Positions 19,066 through 27,141 of a stretch of DNA of 57,724 nt are shown in pieces (position 1 is the stretch's first letter; every line of letters begins with the position of its first letter). Source of the DNA: Methanosaeta sp. PtaB.Bin018. GTDB taxonomy: Archaea; Halobacteriota; Methanosarcinia; Methanotrichales; Methanotrichaceae. The stretch spans positions 1 to 57,724 of the forward strand of contig MVQH01000068.1 of the NCBI GenBank assembly GCA_002067755.1, given 5' to 3'. The notes under the pieces are model-generated. The model did not search any database. It saw only the letters and a program-made list of their open reading frames with translations, and was not told the origin of the DNA. The position numbers and the translations under genes are program-made.

Positions 19066-19222
19066 CCTCGCGATTTCGTATGGTTGAACCCGAATCGCAA
19101 AATCCCGTTGGTCTTAATGACTCTGTACTGAAACGTGATGCACTAACTCATCCACGGAGACACGAAGGCGCTGAGGAGATATCTTATGCCCGATCTCACC
19201 AACACAATTTAGCGAAGAGCCA
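19066..19222. repeat. Dispersed ~155-bp repeat A, copy 1
   Basis: This segment matches 34442-34596 over its whole length (estimated ~80% identity by eye), including TGAACCCGAATCGCAAAA, CTCTGTACTGAAACGTGAT, GATATCTTATGCCCGATCTCACC and CACAATTTAGCGAAGAGCCA. It ends 44 bases before the start of the molybdopterin oxidoreductase gene. No open frame of interest runs through both copies. It looks like a non-autonomous mobile or regulatory repeat. Confidence 0.7.
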
Positions 19223-19265
19223 AAAGTTTGTTATATTCTGCCTGCCAGGTCTATCCTGAAAATTC

Positions 19266-21299
19266 ATGGAGAAGGTTCTCACCACCTGCATATATTGCGG
19301 ATGCGGTTGTGGGATGTTCCTGCACGTCGATGGCGGCCGGATCGTGGGGACATCACCATCGCTCGCCCATCCCATGTCTAGGGGCAGTCTTTGCATCAAG
19401 GGCTGGCTGGCTGCAGACTTCGTCGGCCATCCGGACAGGCTGAAAAGCCCTCTCATCCGGCAGGGCGATCTACTGATCAAAACCACCTGGGACGAAGCCC
19501 TCGCTCTGACTGCGGCGAGCCTGAGGAGCATTCAGAAGGAGTTTGGGCCGCAGGCTCTGGGAGTCCTCACCTCTGCCAAGGGAACCAATGAGGAGAATTA
19601 TCTGCTGATGAAAATGGCCCGGGCCGCTCTGGGGACGAACAACGTGGACCATGTGGCCAGGCTCTGCCACGCTCCGACAGTTGCAGCCTTGGGCTTTGCT
19701 CTTGGAAGCGGCGCCATGACCGGCTCGATCTCCAGCCTGCAGAGCTCCGATGCAATTTTGGTCGTCGGCTCCAATACCACTGAGCAGCACCCACTGGTGG
19801 CCTCCTACATTCTGCGGGCCCGGTCCAGAGGAGCAAAGCTGATAGTGGTCGATCCACGAAAAACACGCCTGGCTGAGCTGGCCGACCTATGGCTTTCTCC
19901 TCGCCAGGGAACTGATGTGGCATGGATCAACTGCCTCTTAAATATCATCGTGCAACAGGATCTGGCAGATCGACAGTTCATAAAAGAGCGCACCGACGGC
20001 TTCATAGAGACGCTGCAGGCCACGAGTGCCTACACAGCAGAAAAGGCCGAGGAGATATCGGGAATTCCAGCAGCTGATTTGGTCAAAGCTGCATCCATCT
20101 TTGGACTGGCGAGTCGCGGGGCAATCGTCTATGCCATGGGCGTCACCCAGCACTTTCGAGGAACTGACATCGTCCAGGCCCTCGCCAACCTGGCTCTGGC
20201 CACAGGGAATGTAGGACGGGATGGAGCGGGCGTCTATCCGCTTAGAGGTCACCAGAACGTCCAGGGGGCATGCGACATGGGCGCCCTTCCCAATGTACTC
20301 TCAGGATACCAGCTTCTGTCCAGCCCCCAGGCCCAGGCCAAATTTGTTGAGGCTTGGGGAGGCCAGATTCCCTGCGAACCTGGGCTGACCGCCCTTGAGA
20401 TGCTGTGGGCAGCAGAATCAGGAAGTCTCAAAGGCCTGATAATAGTTGGCGAAAATCCCGTCCTGAGCTATCCCCACACATCCCGAGTGCAAAAAGCCCT
20501 CAAAGGGCTGGAGTTCCTGATGGTAAGCGATATCTTCCCAACGGAGACCACAGCTCTGGCCGATGTGGTCCTTCCAGCCGCCTGCTTCGCCGAAAAGGAT
20601 GGCACTTTCACCTCCACCGAGAGACGGGTTCAGCGCGTCCGGAAGGCCGTAGACCCTCCCGGTGAGGCCCGGGCAGAATGGGAGTGGATCTGCGACCTGA
20701 CAGAACGGCTGGGAGCAAAGGCCGAATACTCTTCGCCTGGCGACGTCATGGATGAGATCGCATCGCTCACTCCCATCTACGGAGGGATCAGCTATGAACG
20801 CCTGGGACCAGATGGGCTGCAGTGGCCCTGTCCTACGAAAGACCATCCTGGAACTGGCGTTATGCATGTCAGCCGCTTCCCACATGGCCGGGCCTGCTTT
20901 CGCCCGGTTCTGTACCTCGATCCTCCTGAGACTCCAGATGCGGATTATCCCTTCATGCTCACCACAGGGCGAAGCATGTACCACTTTCATACCGGGACCA
21001 TGACCCGCAGGACTTCTCTCCTTGACAGAGAGGTTCCCACGCCTTTTGTAAAGATGAATCCCGAGGATGCGAGGCTCATGGGCATAAGAGATGGCACCAA
21101 AGTCAGAGTGGAGACCCGACGTGGAAGCATTTCTGTGGAGGCAAGGCTGGCCGATGGAGTTCACAAAGGCGATCTTTTCCTGCCGTTCCACTTCTCCGAA
21201 GCACCTGCAAATGCTCTGACTGCTCAGTCTCTCGATCCGGTTTCCAAGATTGCGGAGCTGAAGGTCTCAGCAGCACGTCTGAAAAAGGAGGCACCGTGA
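19266..21299 (+). CDS. Formate dehydrogenase alpha-like molybdopterin oxidoreductase
   Basis: A 677-residue catalytic subunit of the FdhA/FdhF branch of the DMSO-reductase family. It has the N-terminal 4Fe-4S motif C8-x2-C11-x3-C15-x27-C43, the active-site cysteine and histidine C134-H135 in ARLCHAPTVAAL (cysteine, not selenocysteine, as Mo/W ligand), bis-MGD-binding stretches GSNTTEQHP, VDPRKT, GENPVLS and a C-terminal MopB-binding barrel (TGRSMYHFHTGTMTRRT). Formate oxidation/CO2 reduction is the likely reaction, but the family is broad. No signal peptide, so cytoplasmic. The stop overlaps the following subunit (GTGA). A short AT-rich TATA-like TTATATTC lies ~30 bases upstream, right after repeat A. 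Confidence 0.85.
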   Translation: MEKVLTTCIYCGCGCGMFLHVDGGRIVGTSPSLAHPMSRGSLCIKGWLAADFVGHPDRLKSPLIRQGDLLIKTTWDEALALTAASLRSIQKEFGPQALGVLTSAKGTNEENYLLMKMARAALGTNNVDHVARLCHAPTVAALGFALGSGAMTGSISSLQSSDAILVVGSNTTEQHPLVASYILRARSRGAKLIVVDPRKTRLAELADLWLSPRQGTDVAWINCLLNIIVQQDLADRQFIKERTDGFIETLQATSAYTAEKAEEISGIPAADLVKAASIFGLASRGAIVYAMGVTQHFRGTDIVQALANLALATGNVGRDGAGVYPLRGHQNVQGACDMGALPNVLSGYQLLSSPQAQAKFVEAWGGQIPCEPGLTALEMLWAAESGSLKGLIIVGENPVLSYPHTSRVQKALKGLEFLMVSDIFPTETTALADVVLPAACFAEKDGTFTSTERRVQRVRKAVDPPGEARAEWEWICDLTERLGAKAEYSSPGDVMDEIASLTPIYGGISYERLGPDGLQWPCPTKDHPGTGVMHVSRFPHGRACFRPVLYLDPPETPDADYPFMLTTGRSMYHFHTGTMTRRTSLLDREVPTPFVKMNPEDARLMGIRDGTKVRVETRRGSISVEARLADGVHKGDLFLPFHFSEAPANALTAQSLDPVSKIAELKVSAARLKKEAP

Positions 21300-22312
21300 A
21301 GGCATTCCTGCCGAAGGACCAGCTTCCTTTCCTGCTGGAAGAATTGGGAGAGCGAATTGAGGTCATTGCGCCGGTGTCAACAGATGCAGGGCCATCATTT
21401 GTCACCTGGCAGGGCCAACCCCTCGATCTGAAAGACAAGCCCCTCACTCCGATCACAGAGTTCCTGCTTCCCCATAAAGAGGCGCTTTTCACATACGTTC
21501 AAGAAGCTGGTCGCTACATCTTTAAAGAGGAGGAGATACCATCCCGGCTGCTGTTTGGCATCCGGCCCTGCGACCTGCATGCCATAGCCCTTCTGGACAG
21601 GATATTCGGGCGAGAGCCACCCGACCAGGCCTACTTCCGCCGCCGCAGAGCCACGGCCCTGGTCGTTCAGAACTGCACTAGCCCCGGAAGAGAGTGCTTC
21701 TGTGCAGGGCTTGAGGCTGGACCCGAGGCCAAAGATCCGTGCGACCTTCAGCTCACCGACGTAGGGGACGGATTTCTATGCCAGGCCGAGACTCCTGCAG
21801 GGATTCTCATTCTGAATGCGGGCAGGGCCCTCCTGAAACCTGCGCTGCCAGAGCATCTTCAGGAGAAAGCAAAGCTGCTGCAAGAGGCGAGAAGGGCAAT
21901 GCCACAGGATAGGTCCTGCTCTCAGATCAGGCAGGCTATGGAGAGAGCAGACTGGGAGGCTCTGGGTCGAGAGTGCCTCTCCTGCGGAGGATGCAGCTTC
22001 GTCTGCCCGGTCTGCCACTGCTTCAATATCCTGGACCTGGGCGTTCCGGACGGCCAGAGGCTGCGCTGCCGGGATTCTTGCATGCTGCCAGGATTCTCCC
22101 GCCTGACCGGCGGGGCCAATCCCAGGCGCACGCCAGGGCAGCGCCTGCGTCACTGGTATCAGGAAAAGTTCGAGGACATCCCCCAGATCACCGGCCTTCC
22201 TGGATGCGTGGGCTGCGGACGCTGCCATCTAACCTGTCCTGCTGCCATAAATCGGGTCGATCTGACTGTGGCCAGCCGTTTTGTGGACGACAGTTCGGAG
22301 GCAAGAAGATGA
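21296..22312 (+). CDS. AsrA/HydB-like Fe-S subunit
   Basis: A 338-residue protein like the beta subunit of sulfhydrogenase/anaerobic sulfite reductase A. N-terminal region with FGIRPCDLHAIALLD (a family hallmark), then VVQNCTSPGRECFC and a C-terminal pair of 4Fe-4S motifs: CLSCGGCSFVCPVC and CVGCGRCHLTCP. It would carry electrons between the molybdopterin subunit and the flavin subunit encoded next. The GTG start overlaps the stop of the upstream gene by four bases and the gene ends inside the next start, so all three are translationally coupled. Confidence 0.85.
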   Translation: MKAFLPKDQLPFLLEELGERIEVIAPVSTDAGPSFVTWQGQPLDLKDKPLTPITEFLLPHKEALFTYVQEAGRYIFKEEEIPSRLLFGIRPCDLHAIALLDRIFGREPPDQAYFRRRRATALVVQNCTSPGRECFCAGLEAGPEAKDPCDLQLTDVGDGFLCQAETPAGILILNAGRALLKPALPEHLQEKAKLLQEARRAMPQDRSCSQIRQAMERADWEALGRECLSCGGCSFVCPVCHCFNILDLGVPDGQRLRCRDSCMLPGFSRLTGGANPRRTPGQRLRHWYQEKFEDIPQITGLPGCVGCGRCHLTCPAAINRVDLTVASRFVDDSSEARR

Positions 22313-23103
22313 ACGAGTATATTCCCATGCAGGCGGAGATCGTGGATATCGACATAGAGTCTCCAAACACCTACCTGTTCACCTTGGAGCTGCAAGACGA
22401 AGGAGCTGACTTCAGGTATCTGCCAGGGCAGTTTGTGATGATATCGGTCTTCGGACTGGGCGAGTGTCCCATCTCAATAGCCTCATCTCCCACCAGACGA
22501 AGCCTGCAGCTGTGCATCCGTCGCGCGGGAAAGGTTACCAGCGGGATCATGGACTGTCTGGTCGGAGATGTTGTAGGAATACGCGGCCCTTACGGGAAAG
22601 GCTTTCCACTGGACAGAATGATGAGGGATGTGGTCATCGCCGGCGGAGGCTCCGGATTTGCCACCCTTCGATCGCTGATCAACTACATCGCCGACCGCAG
22701 GGATGAGTTCGGCAAAGTGGCTGTAGCATACGGAGCGCGGACCAGCCAGGACCTCTATTTCATGCAGGAGTACAAGAGCTGGCAGAGCGCAGGAATGGAG
22801 GTAGCTGTGACAGTGGACATCGGAGATGAGTTGTGGAAGGGAAATGTGGGACTGGTCACAAGCCTCATCGACAGCTTTGACCTGACTCCTGGCTCTGCGG
22901 CCATCTGTGGCCCGCCAGTGATGATCGATGCAGTGGCCAGAAAGCTCATGGATCGAGGCTTTCACCGGTCTGATATCTACGTCTCCTTGGAACGGCATAT
23001 GAAGTGCGGGGTGGGCAAATGCGAGCATTGCGCCATCGGCCCTTACCATGCCTGCCAGGACGGGCCGGTCTTCAGCTATGACCGGGTAAGGGACGCGCTT
23101 TGA
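22309..23103 (+). CDS. AsrB/HydG-like FAD/NAD(P) oxidoreductase subunit
   Basis: A 264-residue ferredoxin-NADP reductase-type protein. FAD domain with RYLPGQFVMIS and GLGECPISIAS (residues ~35-62), NAD(P)-binding domain with VVIAGGGSGFATLRSL and AICGPPVMID, and a C-terminal 2Fe-2S cluster (MKCGVGKCEHCAIGPYHAC). In sulfhydrogenases this subunit exchanges electrons with NAD(P)H or ferredoxin. Start ATG 22309 overlaps the preceding stop (ATGA). Together the three genes encode a soluble complex linking a formate-dehydrogenase-like site to a pyridine nucleotide or ferredoxin pool; coenzyme choice is not visible. F420-binding FdhB is absent here. Confidence 0.85.
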   Translation: MNEYIPMQAEIVDIDIESPNTYLFTLELQDEGADFRYLPGQFVMISVFGLGECPISIASSPTRRSLQLCIRRAGKVTSGIMDCLVGDVVGIRGPYGKGFPLDRMMRDVVIAGGGSGFATLRSLINYIADRRDEFGKVAVAYGARTSQDLYFMQEYKSWQSAGMEVAVTVDIGDELWKGNVGLVTSLIDSFDLTPGSAAICGPPVMIDAVARKLMDRGFHRSDIYVSLERHMKCGVGKCEHCAIGPYHACQDGPVFSYDRVRDAL

Positions 23104-23618
23104 AATTGCTTCACCCGTGGCCGGACTCGATCTATGAGGACGGATGCTTGTGGATGAGCGCGATGATGCCAATCATTTCTGGATTTTTAAAATACGTTTG
23201 GTTTTTCTTTGGAGCCATCATCTTTGACAGCGACTGGATCTACTATTGCGTCGTCGCTGTATTACGCCGTCGTTGTATTATTTGCTGGATCAACCTTGGA
23301 TTATCACCCTAAAACCTGTAGGGGAGAGGATCTCGAAAGCGCCCTAAGCCGTTGTTAATTCCATAGTCATTAAGTATGATACGATTTAGGTGAGCGTGGC
23401 AGCATTCCAAATCTTTGCTGTCTGGATGAGCTCATTAGACTTATCGAGCTTTATCTTCAGAGTGCAGCACATGTTAGTAAGCATGTAATAATTTTACTAG
23501 ATTTATATTTTTTTGGTATCAGGGCAAGGGGCTTCGCTCTCATCCCCACCGTTCACGGCCACCGTTCCCGGTGGGGTCTTCTCGCCCCGCCCTTCGCAAT
23601 CCTGCGAGATAAAATCCA
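23104..23618. other. Non-coding stretch after the oxidoreductase operon
   Basis: A 515-base region without a convincing gene. A 70-codon hydrophobic frame starting with TTG at 23100 is not supported by composition or signals. The second half is AT-rich (23480-23520) and then holds the hairpin listed separately at 23544-23576. Confidence 0.6.
23544..23576. terminator. Hairpin between convergent genes
   Basis: A perfect 7-bp stem CCCCACC/GGTGGGG with a 19-nt loop that itself contains CACGGCCACCG. It lies 43 bases beyond the end of the minus-strand ZIP gene and downstream of the plus-strand operon, so it may end transcription from either side. Confidence 0.4.
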
Positions 23619-24377
23619 TCAATAATTCTGCATCATCCCAAGGCCAATCATCATGATGAAAAATCCCGCAATGATGCCCAGGTTTGTGAGATGCTCGCTG
23701 CCATATCTATTGGCAATTGGAATGAGCTCGTCAAGGCTCAGGAAGACCATTATCCCGGCCACCATGCCTGAGGCTGCCGCCAGCAGCCAGTCATTGAGGA
23801 AGGGATAGAGCAGAAGTATGGCCAGAATCGCTCCAAGCGGCTCAGTCATGCCAGCGGCAAAAGAGATCAAGCAGGATTTTTTCCGGTCGGATGTGGCACA
23901 GTAAAGCGGTATGCTACAAGCCAGCCCTTCTGGGATGTTATGGATGGCGATGGCGATTGCCACTGGTATCCCGAGGCGAAGGTCGGCTAAAGAGACCAGG
24001 GCCACAGTCATTCCCTCAGGCAGATTATGAATGGCTATGCCGATAGTGGTCATAATTCCGCTTCGGTAAAGGCGACTGCACTGGGCGTCCACCTGCCCGT
24101 CCATGTGAACATGCGGAACAAACCTGTCAAGAGAATATATGAGGATCAACCCTAGCAGGAAGAAGAGATTGGCATAGCCGAACCCGAGGACGAGCTTGGA
24201 GTTGCAGAAGAGGTCCACAAAGCCCACGTAGATCATCACCCCGGCCGCAAAGCCCAGGCTCAATGAGAGGTAGCGCAGGTCGGGCTTGGGGACGAAGTAG
24301 GCGACCAAGCTTCCTATGCCAGTGGCCAGACCGGCAAATAGAGTCAAAGCTAAAGCTGCAAGGATGCTGCCTTCCAC
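23619..24377 (-). CDS. ZIP-family divalent metal transporter
   Basis: A 252-residue membrane protein of the ZupT/GufA branch of ZIP transporters. About eight hydrophobic helices; the metal-site motifs HNLPEGMTVAL and HNIPEGLACSIP in helices 4 and 5 are both intact, as is EPLGAILAILL. It should import zinc or iron into the cytoplasm. The ATG at 24377 is followed directly by the first helix. The upstream region carries two adjacent hairpins (24530-24569) that separate it from the phosphorylase gene on the same strand. Confidence 0.9.
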   Translation of the reverse strand: MEGSILAALALTLFAGLATGIGSLVAYFVPKPDLRYLSLSLGFAAGVMIYVGFVDLFCNSKLVLGFGYANLFFLLGLILIYSLDRFVPHVHMDGQVDAQCSRLYRSGIMTTIGIAIHNLPEGMTVALVSLADLRLGIPVAIAIAIHNIPEGLACSIPLYCATSDRKKSCLISFAAGMTEPLGAILAILLLYPFLNDWLLAAASGMVAGIMVFLSLDELIPIANRYGSEHLTNLGIIAGFFIMMIGLGMMQNY

Positions 24378-24529
24378 AAGGAGTCAAAAGGATCGAATAT
24401 ATTTCAATATGATGCCTGAATCAGATTAGAGCCTCTCTGTGAGGGGCACAATTTCTCCCTCGATTGCTCTATGAAGTTTGACCTTGATGTCTCCTATCTT
24501 AGAGAGCGAAAGCAATAGGCACGGGCTGT

Positions 24530-24569
24530 GCCACGACTATGTCGGTGGCAGTCTCGACGTAGTCGAGAC
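24530..24569. other. Two adjacent inverted repeats
   Basis: Hairpin 1: GCCACGAC-TAT-GTC(G)GTGGC at 24530-24549 with one bulge. Hairpin 2: GTCTCGAC-GTA-GTCGAGAC at 24551-24569, a perfect 8-bp stem. They lie between alpha-glucan phosphorylase and the ZIP gene and could be a terminator pair, a leader structure or a protein-binding site. Confidence 0.45.
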
Positions 24570-24648
24570 GTATCCCGCCAATGAATAGGATCAGCCCTGC
24601 TTTTATCCTAACTGCTTCTTTCGGTGAGTCTTGAAGCTGGTTGAATGA

Positions 24649-26838
24649 TCAGATTCTTCTGAACAGATCCACCTTCGCGCCACCTTTTTCGGTCCTGTAT
24701 TCCGCTTTAATGCAGGCCTCGATGGCCTTGCGGTAGAACCTGTCTGTGTACTCCTTGACCATCCTGCGGGCTGAGAAGTTGGGTCCCGTCATCTTGATGG
24801 CCTCCTTCATCACGCTCACCCATCCATGTGGGATGCCCAGCTCATCGACATTGTAGAAGAGAGGCACAATCTCCTTCTCAAGGAGGTCATAGATCGCTGC
24901 AGCATCCATGTCATCTCTGTTTGGACCTTCCGGCGCTCCCTGGACCGCCCAGCCGTTCTTGCCGTTGTAGCCCTCGATCCACCACCCGTCCAGGACGGAA
25001 AGCTGCGGCACTCCGTTCAGAGTTGCTTTCATGCCGCTCGTCCCACTGGCCTCCATTGGCGGCCTTGGATTGTTCACCCAAACGTCCACCCCATGCACCA
25101 AATACTGCGCCAGCAGCTCATCATAATCTTCCACAAACGCGATGCGTCCTCCAAATGACTGATCCTTGGCAGCGCCAAAGACCTTCTGCAAGAGCTGCTT
25201 GCTCTGCTGATCGTCCTGGTGAGCCTTGCCCGCGAATATAATCTGAACCGGCTTCCATGGATCATTCAGGATCGATCTAAGCCTGGCCATGTCCTGCAAG
25301 AGCAGTGTGGGACGCTTGTAGGATGCGAAGCGGCGGGCAAATCCTAGTGTCAAGGCAGACGGATCGAGAAGCACTCCTGAGGCCATGATCAGGCGCGGAT
25401 CAGTGCCTGAATTCAGCCACTTCTCACGGGCTCGCGCCCTTATCTTGGCTATGAGCATGCCCTTCATGGCGACGTGGTGCGCCCAGAGTACATTGTCAGG
25501 AATCTCGTCTATCAGCTCCCAAATGCGGGGTTGATCATGTTCCTCCAGCCAGTTTCGGCCCAAATACCGATTGAATATCTCGTCGCCAAGCCTGCGATCG
25601 ATCCAGGATGGGACATGCACGCCATTGGTAATATACTCTATGGGAACCTCATTGGGCGTCAGGTCCGGCCAGAGCTGCTGCCACATCTCGCGGGTGACAT
25701 CTCCATGCTTTTTGCTCACCGCGTTGCGATAGGCTGAGGAGCGCATGGCAAATGCGGTCATGTTAAAGCCATCTGGCTTTGAAGGATTCACGCCCAGCCT
25801 GAAGAATTCGTCTCGGGAGAGTTCCAGGCCAGGCAGGTAAGAGCCGAAGTACTTGTCCATTAGCTGAAAAGAGAAAACATCATGTCCTGCAGGCACAGGC
25901 GTGTGTGTGGTGAAGACAGTGGTGCTGCGGACCTCATCGAAGGCATCACGGTAGCTCATGCCTCCGTTTACCTTCTCGCGCACCCTCTCCAGTACCGCAA
26001 AAGCCGGATGGCCTTCGTTCAGATGAAGGACAGAGTAGTCCAGGCCCAGGGCCTGGAGGACGCGAACGCCCCCAATCCCAAGGACGATCTCTTGACGCAG
26101 ACGCTGTTCCAGGTCTCCGGTATAGAGGCGGTCGGAGATGCAGCGGTTCCACGGATCATTGGCCTCGCTGGATGTGTCAATTAGATAAAGGTTTGTCATC
26201 CCCACTTTAACCTGCCATACCTCAAGGTAGACGGGCGGGTCCATTACCGGGACTTTGATGGAGATCGGATTCCCATCTGAGTCCATCATCCTGCGAATGG
26301 GTGCATTCTCCCTGTCTAGTATCTCGCATGCTCCCTCCTGCCAGCCATCTGGCGAGATCATCTGCCGCAAGTAGCCTTGCGGATACATGAACCCGACCCC
26401 GACCATTGGGACTCCCAGGTCACTTGCCTCTTTCAAAAAATCGCCTGCAAGGAATCCCAATCCGCCTGCATAAAATGGGAGAGCGTGATGCAAGCCATAC
26501 TCCGCCGAGAAGTAGGCTATGGTATGCAATTTGGGCTCTGCTACATTGGCACAAAACCAACCGCGAGATATGTCCATGTAGCTCTCAAAACGAGCCAAAA
26601 CCGCGTCATAATGTCTCAAAAAGTGAGGATCCCTGGAGGCTGCATCCAAGATCTTCTTGTCGGTGAAGTTTATCATCTTAACAGGGTTGTGGTTGCTCAG
26701 ATACCAGCCCTGGCGGTTGAGCAGCTTGAAGATCGCACGGCCCTCAGGGTGCCAGCTCCACCAGAGGTTGTAGGCCAGCTCTCTCAATCCTGAGATTCTC
26801 TCGGGCAAATTTGGGAATTCATCTTTGATGCCTTTCAT
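24649..26838 (-). CDS. glgP: Alpha-glucan phosphorylase
   Basis: A 729-residue glycosyltransferase family 35 enzyme of the short, archaeal/thermophile-type maltodextrin phosphorylases; it releases glucose-1-phosphate from glycogen or maltodextrin. Seen: N-terminal LRELAYNLWWSWHPEG, catalytic-region HTPVPAGHDVF, and the PLP-lysine motif EASGTSGMKATLNG near residue 600, followed by LDGWWIEGYNGKNGW. It implies storage of glycogen. No partner glycogen genes are in the window. ATG 26838 is retained because MKGIKDEFPNLPERISGLRE aligns with the family's start. Confidence 0.93.
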   Translation of the reverse strand: MKGIKDEFPNLPERISGLRELAYNLWWSWHPEGRAIFKLLNRQGWYLSNHNPVKMINFTDKKILDAASRDPHFLRHYDAVLARFESYMDISRGWFCANVAEPKLHTIAYFSAEYGLHHALPFYAGGLGFLAGDFLKEASDLGVPMVGVGFMYPQGYLRQMISPDGWQEGACEILDRENAPIRRMMDSDGNPISIKVPVMDPPVYLEVWQVKVGMTNLYLIDTSSEANDPWNRCISDRLYTGDLEQRLRQEIVLGIGGVRVLQALGLDYSVLHLNEGHPAFAVLERVREKVNGGMSYRDAFDEVRSTTVFTTHTPVPAGHDVFSFQLMDKYFGSYLPGLELSRDEFFRLGVNPSKPDGFNMTAFAMRSSAYRNAVSKKHGDVTREMWQQLWPDLTPNEVPIEYITNGVHVPSWIDRRLGDEIFNRYLGRNWLEEHDQPRIWELIDEIPDNVLWAHHVAMKGMLIAKIRARAREKWLNSGTDPRLIMASGVLLDPSALTLGFARRFASYKRPTLLLQDMARLRSILNDPWKPVQIIFAGKAHQDDQQSKQLLQKVFGAAKDQSFGGRIAFVEDYDELLAQYLVHGVDVWVNNPRPPMEASGTSGMKATLNGVPQLSVLDGWWIEGYNGKNGWAVQGAPEGPNRDDMDAAAIYDLLEKEIVPLFYNVDELGIPHGWVSVMKEAIKMTGPNFSARRMVKEYTDRFYRKAIEACIKAEYRTEKGGAKVDLFRRI

Positions 26839-27082
26839 GGACTAGTCAGCTCCAAAACAAGCCATCATATGGTCTTCTTGAGAGATATATCTTTCGACAA
26901 AATATTATATAATTATTGGCTTTTGATGATTCGGCATGCCTTCTATTCAGTAGGCCAGCATCACCTTTGGCAAGATCTGACGATCTGCATCATCCTGCCT
27001 CCTTCCAAGGGTCATCGACAGTTCCTTGCAAAATTCGGCTTGGGCGCACAGGCTCATCAGCTTTTTTTGGCGAAAGAGTTGC

Positions 27083-27121
27083 AGACTTACAAAACGCTAC
27101 AGACTACAAAACGCTATATAC
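27083..27121 (+). promoter_or_regulatory. Direct-repeat operator overlapping TATA box
   Basis: Two adjacent 17-18-base direct repeats, AGACTTACAAAACGCTAC at 27083-27100 and AGACTACAAAACGCTATA at 27101-27118, sharing ACAAAACGCTA. The second copy runs into the TATA box GCTATATAC, which is ~25 bases before the GTG of the permease. The layout fits a repressor site that blocks TBP/TFB binding and a leaderless transcript. Confidence 0.5.
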
Positions 27122-27141
27122 ATTCCAGTCAACGATGATCT

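Noticed and set aside
19066-19222. Coding meaning for repeat A
   Set aside because: Frames through the two copies share a short peptide end (LFAKLC) on the minus strand, but frames are broken by indels between the copies, so a protein is not supported.
23100-23312. A 70-codon hydrophobic frame after the AsrB-like gene
   Set aside because: It starts with TTG, has no ribosome-binding site, a poor amino acid composition (many W, C, I) and no family resemblance.
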